Shown here: piece after piece, positions 25,920 to 34,472 of the stretch
How positions within the stretch are numbered: position 1 is the stretch's first letter
How the letters are laid out: the number at the start of each line of letters is the position of its first letter
Origin: JAZKHE01 sp040385525
GTDB lineage: Bacteria > Bacteroidota > Bacteroidia > UBA4408
Length of the DNA stretch: 64,000 nt
Direction: 5' to 3'
NCBI GenBank assembly: GCA_040385525.1
Contig: JAZKHE010000001.1
Location: 1 to 64,000 of the forward strand
The notes under the pieces: generated by a model
Seen by the model: the letters and a program-made list of their open reading frames with translations, nothing else
Told to the model about the DNA's origin: nothing
The model's database searches: none
Program-made: the position numbers and the translations under genes

Positions 25920-28900
25920 AAAAAAGCTCGTACTTGAACGCCACCGGTATGAATTGCTTTTATATCGGTTGGTTTTCTTCCATCGTAATTTAATGTTAAT
26001 TGCATGTTTGCCGAAAGGTTTCGTTGGTAAGAAACGCTCCACACATAATTTTGTCCTGCAGTTAACCCCTCTAACATTTCGAAAGCAATTGGAGAATTTA
26101 AAGCGCCGGTATAATTAATGTTTATAGCAGCAATGTTGGCTGTTAAACTTCCTTTTTTAACTTCGTTAAATCTAATTTCTACATTCGTTTTGTTGGTAAA
26201 AGCATTTTCATTTGCTTCGCCAATTGTATTAAATTTATTTGAGTATTTGTGCGACAAAGCAACTCTAAAAGATACGCCCGCTTGGTAGGTTATTTTTGGT
26301 TCAACTTCTTGGTAAGCAATTTGAAAATCTCGGTTAGAAAAAAACTCCGATTTACTGCTTTTTACTCCTTTGGTGTATTCGCCTTGCAACAACCATTTTC
26401 TAGTTATATTCCAACGTGGGCGAATGGTATTAAATTCGTTTTGTCGTGTTTCAAAACCATTGGTAAGTTGTATTCGGTTTGATAAATTTTGATACGTGTA
26501 ATCGGCGCCAAACTTAGTGTTGCTTCTATTAAAGAAAAACGTATTGCGTAACGATGAGTTTAAACTCACCAAATTTGTTGTAAGCGAATCGTTGTTAAAC
26601 GGATTGTAGTTTTCACTTAGCAATGTGTTGTTCGTTTTTCTATCAATTCTATACGCTGTTTGGTTATAAAAACGCGACATAAATTTTTTAATGCCTTTTT
26701 TATTCGACCATAACGCTCCGGGGTTAATGGTAACTGCTTCGTTAAATTGATTGGTGTATGCTTTTACATATTGCGCAGTTGGAATTAGAACCCGTATATA
26801 TTTTGCCTGATCTTTAAAAGCAGCTATTTCAAATTCATTTAATTCTTTTACTCCGTTTTCATTATAATCTATCCATGTGTAAAAACCTTGTCCAGCTGCG
26901 ACTTCCAAATAAGTAAATTCTTTTTTTGCTTCTAAACCAGAACCTATTTCATAAAAAGTAGACGCAATTATTGCGCCTTTAAATAATCTTAACTCGTGTT
27001 CAAGTCTTCCCAACAATGTATTATCTGGTTTTAAAGTTGTTATGGTAGAGTCAGTAATTTCTAGTGTTCGGTAAGTAATTGTTGTTTTTAATTGCTGATA
27101 TTTTGAACCGGGTAACTGAAAATCGAACAGATAACTTTTCCCTAACGAAAATTTATTTAGCTTGTTGTTGTTTGCTTTCCAATCGGTTCGTTCAATATAA
27201 CTTAAACCATAACGCATGGTGGTTGTGTCGCCTTGTTTTACAAATGCTTGCCATTCAAAATAATCAAAACTTTCGTTGCGTAAAGAGTCAGAAACAGATT
27301 CGTTTAATTTGCTTTGCTCTTGCTCTTCGCGCACTCCAATTACTAATTTATTAAAAATATTTTTTGATATTTCTGCCTTGTGGCGCAAAAACTGACTGTT
27401 ATAAATTTCGCCTTTAGATTGTAATAAACTTCCTTGCGCAAGCATATCAAAACCTTTTACGTGCCATTTGTTGTAAACCGATTGCATGATACCATTGTAA
27501 TTACTTCCTTCTAAAAAGCTACTTACTTGATACGTTGATTTTCCTACTTTATTTTTTTCTATACCTGAGCCAGCAGAAACAATGTGTTGGTCGCTATAAA
27601 ACTGTGGTGTTAGCCTGTTCCAATCACGCTCAAACTCTACGGCTCTAAAGCGTTCTATCGGTGAAAAAGTTCTTGTTACAAACTCATATTTTACAAAACT
27701 ATTTAAAAAGGTAGCTACGCTATCGTTTGTAATTTTTTTAGAATTTTCGAGTGCATATTTAATTCCATAACCAATATCGTCTTTACTATCAAAACTCGAA
27801 AAAGTGTTTAAATCGTTGTTAGATAAGGCTAACTCTAATGATGAGTTTGTGTTTTTATTTATTTTGTAGTCGGTTGCTAAGGTTATTAGTTGTTTTTGTT
27901 TAGGCGTAACCAACAACACAACTGGCTCGTATTGCCCTTGTGGTGTGCCATTTATTGGCGCTACCCATTTAAAAACTTTTCCGTTGGCAGCAGATTGTGC
28001 TTGCACATAATTTCCTCTTGCAACGCCTACATCAGAAAAAGTAAGCTTATAAATTGCAGAATCAGGATTTGTAGAATACACATAAATTGGATTGTAAATT
28101 ATTCCGTTAATAATTGTGTCTTTTTTTTCATACAAAACTAAATTGTCGCTAAAGCTTGTTGTGTCAGCACTCGAAACCAATGCCTGATTTAAATCGTCGC
28201 CAATTTGTTGTAACAAAAATTTATCGCTACTATTTAACTCTTGTAAAAACGGACGGCTTTTATTGTCTTGTTCGGTGTAAATATTAAAATGGACAGCTAA
28301 TTTTTCTGATTCAAAATTTGTTCCGAACTGCGCTAACGAACGCGCGTAATTTCTATCGGCGTACTGAAACTCTGCCACAATACGCTTGTCTTTGTTAATT
28401 AAACGTTTTGCGGTAAAAGTAATTTCTGCTGTGTTGTAATCAATTATATAATCATTTTCTTGTCCGCGGTTTAATAGCTGTCCGTCAATATACACTTTCT
28501 CTGTTCCTGCCAACACAACAATAAACAATTCGTTTTCGGCGCCACGTAATCGGTACGGCCCTTGATTTCCCTCAATTCCTAAAATTACATTTCGTGCAAA
28601 TTTTCCTTTAGAAACAGCAGCACTTCCATTAAATTCTAATTTAGAATTCGGCTTTTCTTCATCTTGGTTTTTATTTTTATATAATGGTAAACTCGTTGAA
28701 AAGCTTCCGCCTTGAGCTCTTTTATAATAATTTGCAAAATAACTTTTAGGTTTACTTAGCTGAAAATCGCCCGCAATTAATTTAGATTTTGCGTCGTACA
28801 ACTGAATAAATACTTGGTCGAACTCTTGCAATTGCTGGGTATTTCCTTCTGGCTGAATCGGAATATTATCGTCGGCAATTACCGCTTTTATTGAAATTGT

Positions 28901-29419
28901 TTCGGTTACTTTGCCCGACATTTCTAAATTCAAATTAGAGTTTACAACAATGTCTTGATTGTTACCAAAAGCAATTCCGCGCGATATACTTCCGTTTTTA
29001 TTTAATCCATCTGTTTTAAAAATATCTTCTTCTTTGTTGTCGTAATTTAAAATAAACGGATTTACCGAACCTGTTTTTTCTTCAACAATTGCTTTGCTGT
29101 CCTTGTTAAAATAAGGTTTTGAAAAATTAACAGGAAACACTCTAAACGAAGCCGTGAATGGCTCTACAAACGTTTCTGGTTTTGATTTCCAAACCAAATA
29201 CGATTCCGAAAATTGTAGTTTATAAAACGAATTTGGAACTGTTTTTCCGTTACTATCCGTTATTTTAAAAGCAGAAGGAATAACCGATAAAGTATCCAAA
29301 AATAATGTATCAACACTGTAAAAACACTTTTTAGTACGCAAATTATTTGTTGTGTTTTGCGAAAAAACCAACAAACTATTTAAACCAACAATAACTAAAA
29401 GTGCGTATTTTTTTAGCAA
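25916..29419 (-). CDS. very large outer-membrane beta-barrel protein, function unknown
   Basis: 1167 residues with a signal peptide (MLKKYALLVIVGLNSLLVFSQ). An N-terminal part (20-130) is followed by a conserved block SRGIAFGNNQDIVVNSNLNLEMSGKVTETISIKAVIADDNIPIQPEGNTQQLQEFDQVFIQL and then 'LIAGDFQLSKP', typical of Bacteroidota outer-membrane proteins of SprA-like size; this block recalls SprA and similar barrels. The rest is long alternating strands, ending in ...GGVQVRAFF, a terminal Phe typical of barrels recognised by BamA. Probably a large pore or translocon-like channel (inference). Monocistronic, diverging from exonuclease III. Confidence 0.75.
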   Translation of the reverse strand: MLKKYALLVIVGLNSLLVFSQNTTNNLRTKKCFYSVDTLFLDTLSVIPSAFKITDSNGKTVPNSFYKLQFSESYLVWKSKPETFVEPFTASFRVFPVNFSKPYFNKDSKAIVEEKTGSVNPFILNYDNKEEDIFKTDGLNKNGSISRGIAFGNNQDIVVNSNLNLEMSGKVTETISIKAVIADDNIPIQPEGNTQQLQEFDQVFIQLYDAKSKLIAGDFQLSKPKSYFANYYKRAQGGSFSTSLPLYKNKNQDEEKPNSKLEFNGSAAVSKGKFARNVILGIEGNQGPYRLRGAENELFIVVLAGTEKVYIDGQLLNRGQENDYIIDYNTAEITFTAKRLINKDKRIVAEFQYADRNYARSLAQFGTNFESEKLAVHFNIYTEQDNKSRPFLQELNSSDKFLLQQIGDDLNQALVSSADTTSFSDNLVLYEKKDTIINGIIYNPIYVYSTNPDSAIYKLTFSDVGVARGNYVQAQSAANGKVFKWVAPINGTPQGQYEPVVLLVTPKQKQLITLATDYKINKNTNSSLELALSNNDLNTFSSFDSKDDIGYGIKYALENSKKITNDSVATFLNSFVKYEFVTRTFSPIERFRAVEFERDWNRLTPQFYSDQHIVSAGSGIEKNKVGKSTYQVSSFLEGSNYNGIMQSVYNKWHVKGFDMLAQGSLLQSKGEIYNSQFLRHKAEISKNIFNKLVIGVREEQEQSKLNESVSDSLRNESFDYFEWQAFVKQGDTTTMRYGLSYIERTDWKANNNKLNKFSLGKSYLFDFQLPGSKYQQLKTTITYRTLEITDSTITTLKPDNTLLGRLEHELRLFKGAIIASTFYEIGSGLEAKKEFTYLEVAAGQGFYTWIDYNENGVKELNEFEIAAFKDQAKYIRVLIPTAQYVKAYTNQFNEAVTINPGALWSNKKGIKKFMSRFYNQTAYRIDRKTNNTLLSENYNPFNNDSLTTNLVSLNSSLRNTFFFNRSNTKFGADYTYQNLSNRIQLTNGFETRQNEFNTIRPRWNITRKWLLQGEYTKGVKSSKSEFFSNRDFQIAYQEVEPKITYQAGVSFRVALSHKYSNKFNTIGEANENAFTNKTNVEIRFNEVKKGSLTANIAAININYTGALNSPIAFEMLEGLTAGQNYVWSVSYQRNLSANMQLTLNYDGRKPTDIKAIHTGGVQVRAFF

Positions 29420-29547
29420 AACAAATTATTAAAACTTAATAATAACGATTTTTTGTGAACTCTATTTTAAAAATAGCAATTTTACTTTTTTATAGCTTTT
29501 TAAAACTATAAATTAGCGCAAGAATTTTAACAAATCAACATTTTAAA

Positions 29548-30312
29548 ATGAAAATAATAACCTACAATGTAAACGGAATACGTGCTGCCTTAACAAAAGG
29601 CTGGATGGATTGGTTAAAAGCAAGCGATCCTGATGTAATTTGTTTGCAAGAAATAAAAGCCACACCCGATCAATTAGACACAAGCATTTTTGACGAAGCG
29701 GGTTATCATCATTACTGGTATCCTGCACAAAAAAAAGGATACAGCGGTGTTGCTATTTTAACAAAGCGTAAACCAGATAATTTGGTTTATGGTTGCGGAA
29801 TAGAAATTTACGATTTTGAAGGGCGGGTTTTAAGAGCAGATTATGGCGATGTTTCGGTTATTAGCGTTTACATGCCTTCTGGCTCGAGTGGCGATGAGCG
29901 CCAAGCCTTTAAAATGCAATGGCTTACAGACTTTACAAACTATATTGAAACACTGCGAAAAGAACGTCCAAAACTTATAATTTGTGGCGATTACAACATT
30001 TGTAACAAAGCAATCGATATTCACAATCCTAAATCAAATGCAAACACATCTGGCTTTTTGCCAGAAGAAAGAGCCTGGTTTGATTCGTTTTTAGAAAAAG
30101 GCTATGTAGATACTTTTAGGCATTTTAACCAAGAGCCGCATCAATACACTTGGTGGAGTTACAGGGCTGGAGCAAGAGTTAAAAATTTGGGTTGGCGTAT
30201 CGATTACAACATTACAACCGAAAATCTTAGAGGAAACTTGGTAAGAGCTGCAATTTTACCCGAAGCCAAACACTCCGATCATTGTCCTGCATTGGTCGAA
30301 TTGTCGTTTTAG
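29548..30312 (+). CDS. xth: exodeoxyribonuclease III (AP endonuclease)
   Basis: 254 residues, full length. Signature motifs KIITYNVNGIRAALTKGW, CLQEIKATPDQLD (metal-binding Glu), VYMPSG, ICGDYNICNKAIDIHNPK (catalytic Asp/Asn) and the C-terminal HSDHCPALVEL. It removes 3' blocks and cuts abasic sites in base excision repair. Stands alone between two unrelated genes. Confidence 0.95.
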   Translation: MKIITYNVNGIRAALTKGWMDWLKASDPDVICLQEIKATPDQLDTSIFDEAGYHHYWYPAQKKGYSGVAILTKRKPDNLVYGCGIEIYDFEGRVLRADYGDVSVISVYMPSGSSGDERQAFKMQWLTDFTNYIETLRKERPKLIICGDYNICNKAIDIHNPKSNANTSGFLPEERAWFDSFLEKGYVDTFRHFNQEPHQYTWWSYRAGARVKNLGWRIDYNITTENLRGNLVRAAILPEAKHSDHCPALVELSF

Positions 30313-30375
30313 TCTAAAATATTTAACTATTCAGCCAAAATAAAGCCTAAAAAACCCATTTTATTAATTTTTGCT

Positions 30376-30383
30376 TATATTTG
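30376..30383 (+). promoter_or_regulatory. possible -7 box of the oligopeptide-binding lipoprotein gene
   Basis: TATATTTG, exact TAnnTTTG match, 34 nt before the ATG; no clear -33 TTG at a suitable distance. Confidence 0.35.
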
Positions 30384-30417
30384 TGGGATAAGCTTAATTC
30401 ATTACGTACAGATTTTT

Positions 30418-32217
30418 ATGAAAAAATCATTACTTTCAATTTTAGCAGCCGCTATTATACTTGCTTCTTGTGGAGGCAATAAAGAAAATACAGATAAAGT
30501 ACAACGCCTTGCAAAAGGAAATGTTTATTACGGAGGTGTTTTTCGTATGAACGAAGAGGAAGACTTTAGAAACCTTTATCCACTGAGCGTAAACGAAGCC
30601 GTTTCATTTAGAATTGCAATGCAAGTTTATGAAGGCTTAGTAAAACTTTCCTCTAAAGATTTAACAGTTGTGCCATCATTGGCTGAAAAATGGGAAGTTT
30701 CTGATGATGCAAAAACATTTACTTTTCATATTAGAAAAGGTGTTAAGTTTCACGATAACGAGTGTTTTGAAGGCGGAACAGGAAGAGAAATAACTGCAAA
30801 AGATTTTAAATATTCTCTTGATAAAGCTTGCGAATCATCGCCAAACAACCAAGGTTTTTTTGTTTTTCAAAACAGAGTTACTGGAGCTAACGAATATTTT
30901 GAATCTACAAAGCTTAAAAAACCTTTAGCTGGTGGCGTTTCTGGTATTAAAGTAATTGATGATTATACTTTACAAATTTCGTTAAACTATCCATTTGCAG
31001 GATTTATAAACGTACTTACAATGCCATACGGTTGGGTTTTCCCAAAAGAGGCTGTTGATAAATACGGTGCTGAAATGCGTATTAAATGTGTTGGTACTGG
31101 GCCATTTTTACCAAAAGAAGTTAAAGAAGGCGAAGCTGTTATTTTAACGCGTAACGAAAACTATTGGGCTAAAGATGAGCATGGTAATCAATTACCTTAT
31201 TTAGATGCGATAAAAGTTACTTTTATTAAAGAGAAAAAAGCCGAATTATTAGAGTTTAAAAAAGGTAATTTAGAAATGGTTTACCGTTTACCAATTGAAA
31301 TGATTGGTGATATTACTGGTGAGTTTGAAGAAGCACAAAAAGGCGGAAATCCTCCATTTGAAATGCAAAACAGTCAACAACTTTCTTTACAATATTATGG
31401 TTTCCAAAATTTATCAAAACCATTTGATAATAAATTGGTTCGTCAAGCATTTAACTATGCAATTGACCGCGAACAAATTGTAAATTTTGTATTGCAAGGA
31501 GATGGGCAAGCTGCTAAATATGGTGCTGTTCCTTCTGTTTTAACGGGTTATAAAAGTGAGTTAATTAAAGGTTATGTTTTTGATGCAGACAAAGCGCGTC
31601 AATTATTAGCTAAAGCTGGTTATCCAAACGGAAAAGGATTTCCAGAACTTACGTTAGATTTAAATAGTGGTGGCGGAAGAAACACGCAGGTTGCTGAGGC
31701 GGTTCAAAAAATGTTGCAAGAAAACTTAAACATTAAAGTTAACTTAAACCAAATGCCTTTGGCGCAACTCTTAGATAAATACGAAACAGGTAAATCTTTA
31801 TTTTGGAGAACAGCTTGGCAAGCAGATTATCCAGATCCAGAATCATTCTTAAACTTGTTTTTTGGAGAAAACGTTCCAGCTACAATGGCAGAAAACTCTT
31901 ATGTAAACTGTGTTCGTTTTAAAAATGCGCAATACGATACATTGTTTAAACAAGCATTGCACGAAGTAGATTTAGAAAAACGTTATGCTTTATACAGAAA
32001 AGCAGATCAGCTAGCTGTTGACGAAGCTGCTTATATGCCAATTTATTACGAAGAAATTTCTCGTTTAATGCAACCATATGTAAAAAATTGCGACCAAAAT
32101 TCTTTAGAATACAGAGATTTAACGCGTGTTTACATTATACCTAAAGATAAGATTAAAATTGAGCTTCAAAAACCTGATAGCACAGTAACAGAAGAAGATA
32201 TTAAAAGCAATAAATAA
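30418..32217 (+). CDS. extracytoplasmic oligopeptide-binding lipoprotein (SBP_bac_5)
   Basis: 599 residues. Lipobox LASC with Cys18, then the family-5 solute-binding fold: YGGVFRMNEEEDFRNLYPLSVNEAVSFRIAMQVYEGLVKL, SLAEKWEVSDDAKTFTFHIRKGVKFHDNECF and the conserved LVRQAFNYAIDREQIV and DKARQLLAKAGYPNGKGFPELTL. It should deliver peptides or a related ligand to a Dpp/Opp-type ABC importer. No permease or ATPase genes are adjacent, so partners are elsewhere. A strong terminator follows 18 nt after the stop. Confidence 0.92.
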   Translation: MKKSLLSILAAAIILASCGGNKENTDKVQRLAKGNVYYGGVFRMNEEEDFRNLYPLSVNEAVSFRIAMQVYEGLVKLSSKDLTVVPSLAEKWEVSDDAKTFTFHIRKGVKFHDNECFEGGTGREITAKDFKYSLDKACESSPNNQGFFVFQNRVTGANEYFESTKLKKPLAGGVSGIKVIDDYTLQISLNYPFAGFINVLTMPYGWVFPKEAVDKYGAEMRIKCVGTGPFLPKEVKEGEAVILTRNENYWAKDEHGNQLPYLDAIKVTFIKEKKAELLEFKKGNLEMVYRLPIEMIGDITGEFEEAQKGGNPPFEMQNSQQLSLQYYGFQNLSKPFDNKLVRQAFNYAIDREQIVNFVLQGDGQAAKYGAVPSVLTGYKSELIKGYVFDADKARQLLAKAGYPNGKGFPELTLDLNSGGGRNTQVAEAVQKMLQENLNIKVNLNQMPLAQLLDKYETGKSLFWRTAWQADYPDPESFLNLFFGENVPATMAENSYVNCVRFKNAQYDTLFKQALHEVDLEKRYALYRKADQLAVDEAAYMPIYYEEISRLMQPYVKNCDQNSLEYRDLTRVYIIPKDKIKIELQKPDSTVTEEDIKSNK

Positions 32218-32234
32218 TATTAAAATACTTCAAT

Positions 32235-32264
32235 AAAAAAGCCGACCAATTGGTCGGCTTTTTT
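32235..32264 (+). terminator. intrinsic terminator
   Basis: Perfect palindrome with 15-bp arms (AAAAAAGCCGACCAA / TTGGTCGGCTTTTTT) directly after the oligopeptide-binding lipoprotein gene. Confidence 0.92.
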
Positions 32265-32287
32265 GTTTTGGATAAACACACTACTAA

Positions 32288-32350
32288 TTTGCGAGGAACG
32301 AAGCAAACTATCGCGTTTTGCAGCCATTAGATTGCTTCGTGCCTCGCAAA
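32288..32350. repeat. dispersed palindromic repeat, 'GCGAGGAACGAAGCAA' type
   Basis: Two 22-nt arms (32288-32309 and 32329-32350), complementary except for two positions, around a 19-nt loop: TTTGCGAGGAACGAAGCAAA...TTGCTTCGTGCCTCGCAAA. It is followed by a segment GAGATTCTTTGCTATACATAGAATGACA, which looks like a second half of the same kind of element. I recognise this as a REP-like family dispersed in many bacterial genomes. It lies between two terminators. Confidence 0.75.
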
Positions 32351-32407
32351 TACGATAGGTCTGGAGATTCTTTGCTATACATAGAATGACAAATTTCACA
32401 CAAACAA

Positions 32408-32432
32408 AAAAGCTCCGAAATTCGGAGCTTTT
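32408..32432 (-). terminator. intrinsic terminator of the small lipoprotein gene
   Basis: AAAAGCTCCGAA - A - TTCGGAGCTTTT; on the minus strand the stem is followed by TTTTTGTTTG. It is 22 nt past the stop of the gene ending at 32455. Confidence 0.85.
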
Positions 32433-32454
32433 ATTATAAAAATTTAAACTTAAA

Positions 32455-32964
32455 CTATGCTTTTGCTTTAATGCTTTTTGCAGATTCAAACATTGCTTTG
32501 GTTTCTTCTTCAGTAAATTGTTTTGCTTTGTTATCTTGAATTTCATACACTGATGAACCTATTTTTTGTACTACAAAAAAATGAAAACTTGGTTTGCCTT
32601 GAAATTCAGATTCGTAAAAAACGCCATTTGCCTCTTCTGCAATAAAACGTTTAAATTTAAAAACCTCATTGGTCTTTATATCCGATTTAACTAATTCTAA
32701 ATCTCCAGCGCCTTCATTAATTTGCATTTGAAATAACTCACTGCATTTTAACTCGTAACTGCCTGCAACTGGCGATGTTATAGCTGGGTCGTTAGGTGCT
32801 TTAATTACAAATGGTAAACCACCCGCTGTTAAATCATATTCTCCTGCAACTAAATCGGCAACTGTTGCAGCGCCTTCTGTCGTTTCTCCTTCTTTTTTAT
32901 CTCCACCACACGATGCCATAAATAGTGAAGAAAATAATGCTATTGATAAAAACAATTTTTTCAT
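32455..32964 (-). CDS. small lipoprotein of unknown function
   Basis: 169 residues from ATG 32964 (MKKLFLSIALFSSLFMASCGG); an ATG two codons upstream (32970) is equally possible. Lipobox MASC, an acidic/Gly linker (GGDKKEGETTEG), then a compact domain (LVAGEYDLTAGGLPFVIKAPNDPAI...SYELKCSELFQMQINEG). No family recognised. A good promoter stands upstream. Confidence 0.75.
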   Translation of the reverse strand: MKKLFLSIALFSSLFMASCGGDKKEGETTEGAATVADLVAGEYDLTAGGLPFVIKAPNDPAITSPVAGSYELKCSELFQMQINEGAGDLELVKSDIKTNEVFKFKRFIAEEANGVFYESEFQGKPSFHFFVVQKIGSSVYEIQDNKAKQFTEEETKAMFESAKSIKAKA

Positions 32965-32995
32965 ATTCAATGTTTAATTAACTTAGTTGTTCTAA

Positions 32996-33025
32996 CAAAT
33001 ATAAAAAATAATTTAACCAAACAAA
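32996..33025 (-). promoter_or_regulatory. promoter of the small lipoprotein gene
   Basis: On the minus strand TTTG (33022-33025), 18-nt spacer, exact TATATTTG (32996-33003); leader of about 25 nt. Confidence 0.6.
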
Positions 33026-33037
33026 CACTTATCCATT

Positions 33038-33508
33038 ATGTCAAATTTAAAAGGTCAAAAAGCTCCCAACTTTAAATTGGTTGACACAGACAAAAACGAA
33101 GTATCATTAGAAAATTTTAAAGGTAAAAATGTAGTTATTCTGTTTTTTCCACTTGCCTTTACAGGAACTTGTACTACAGAATTGTGTAGCATGCGCGATG
33201 ATATTGCATCGTACAACAACCTAAACGCAACCGTTTTAGCAATTTCTGTTGATTCGCCTTTTACTTTAGGAAAATTTAAAGCAGAACAAAACTTAAACTT
33301 TACTTTACTATCAGATTTTAACAAAACCGCATCAACTGCATACGATGCCATATACGAAGATTTTGTATTAGGCTTAAAAGGTGTTGCCAAACGCTCAGCT
33401 TTTGTGGTAGATAAAGATGGTGTAGTGCAATACGCCGAAGTATTAGAAAAAGCTAGTGATTTGCCAAATTTTACAGCTGTTAAAGAAACCCTAAACAGAT
33501 TAAACTAA
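33038..33508 (+). CDS. peroxiredoxin (AhpC/TSA family)
   Basis: 156 residues, thioredoxin fold. Peroxidatic Cys45 in PLAFTGTCTTELC with a second Cys50 five residues on, the spacing of PrxQ/BCP enzymes, though the surrounding sequence (FFPLAFTGTC, CSMRDD) is closer to AhpE-type. Conserved Thr42 and Arg (near 120). Reduces H2O2 and organic peroxides in the cytoplasm. Thirteen bases separate it from the KirBac gene. Confidence 0.92.
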   Translation: MSNLKGQKAPNFKLVDTDKNEVSLENFKGKNVVILFFPLAFTGTCTTELCSMRDDIASYNNLNATVLAISVDSPFTLGKFKAEQNLNFTLLSDFNKTASTAYDAIYEDFVLGLKGVAKRSAFVVDKDGVVQYAEVLEKASDLPNFTAVKETLNRLN

Positions 33509-33521
33509 TTTTTATTTTTGC

Positions 33522-34451
33522 GTGAAAACCAATAAAGAAGAAGATTACAAAGATTTAGGCTTTGGCACTAAAGTAACAGGAAACAGTCGTTTAATTAATA
33601 AAAACGGCCGTTTTACGGTTCACAGAAAAGGCCAAAATTTTATTAAATCGTTACATATATACGATAGATTAATCAATTTAAATTGGTTTACGTTTTTAGT
33701 TTTAGTAATTTCTTCTTACGCAATTGTAAATTTTTTATTTGCTGCTGTATATTATTTAATTGGTCCTGATAAATTATTGGGCATAGTTGCACACAGCGAA
33801 AAAGAACGTTTTTTAGAGTGTTTTTATTTTAGCGCGCAAACTATTACAACAGTTGGTTATGGACGAATTAGTCCAATTGGCTATATGGGTAGCTCTATTG
33901 CCGCTTTAGAATCTTTAATAGGTTTGTTAGGTTTTGCAATTGCTACAGGTTTACTTTACGGGCGTTTTTCTAAAGCGAGAGCCGATGTAATGTATAGTAA
34001 AATTGGGGTTATTGCGCCTTACAGAGAAATAAAAGGTTTAATGTTTAGATTAGCATCAGAAAAAAAAACACAACTAATTGAGTTAGAAGTAAGTGTTAGT
34101 ATGGTGCGAAACATTATTAGAAACGGACAAAAATCGAGAGAGTTTTTAAGTTTAAATCTTGAGCGTAGTAAAATAAATTTTTTGGCACTAAGCTGGACAA
34201 TCGTTCATCCTATAGATGATGAAAGTCCATTAAAAAATTATGATGCTCAAAAAATGAAAGAAGAAAATGTTGAATTTTTAGTTTTGCTAAAAGCTTTTCA
34301 CGATTCGTTTGGACAAACCGTATACTCAAGAACATCTTACACGTTTGATGAAATAAATTGGGGAGAAAAATTCTCCCCAATTGTAAGTATTGATGATGAT
34401 GGTACACCAATACTTGAGATTGATAAATTAAGTAATACAGCTACTGCCTAA
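33522..34451 (+). CDS. inward-rectifier potassium channel (KirBac type)
   Basis: 309 residues from a GTG start. N-terminal DLGFGTKVTGNSRLINKNGRFTVHRKG is the KirBac slide-helix region. Two membrane helices (about 54-80 and 121-146) enclose a pore helix and the filter TVGYG (110-114). The C-terminal immunoglobulin-like cytoplasmic domain follows (MFRLASEKKTQLIELEVSVSM ... LSWTIVHPIDDESPL). Passes K+ across the inner membrane. A TATTTTTG box ends one base before the GTG. Kup, another K+ system, is 7 kb away. Confidence 0.92.
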   Translation: MKTNKEEDYKDLGFGTKVTGNSRLINKNGRFTVHRKGQNFIKSLHIYDRLINLNWFTFLVLVISSYAIVNFLFAAVYYLIGPDKLLGIVAHSEKERFLECFYFSAQTITTVGYGRISPIGYMGSSIAALESLIGLLGFAIATGLLYGRFSKARADVMYSKIGVIAPYREIKGLMFRLASEKKTQLIELEVSVSMVRNIIRNGQKSREFLSLNLERSKINFLALSWTIVHPIDDESPLKNYDAQKMKEENVEFLVLLKAFHDSFGQTVYSRTSYTFDEINWGEKFSPIVSIDDDGTPILEIDKLSNTATA

Positions 34452-34472
34452 CTGAAAACTAATTTATCTTTA

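Noticed and set aside
32220..32546. Minus-strand open frame of 108 codons
   Set aside because: It runs through two terminators and the palindromic repeat, and overlaps the real lipoprotein gene in another frame; the protein is low-complexity and repeat-derived.
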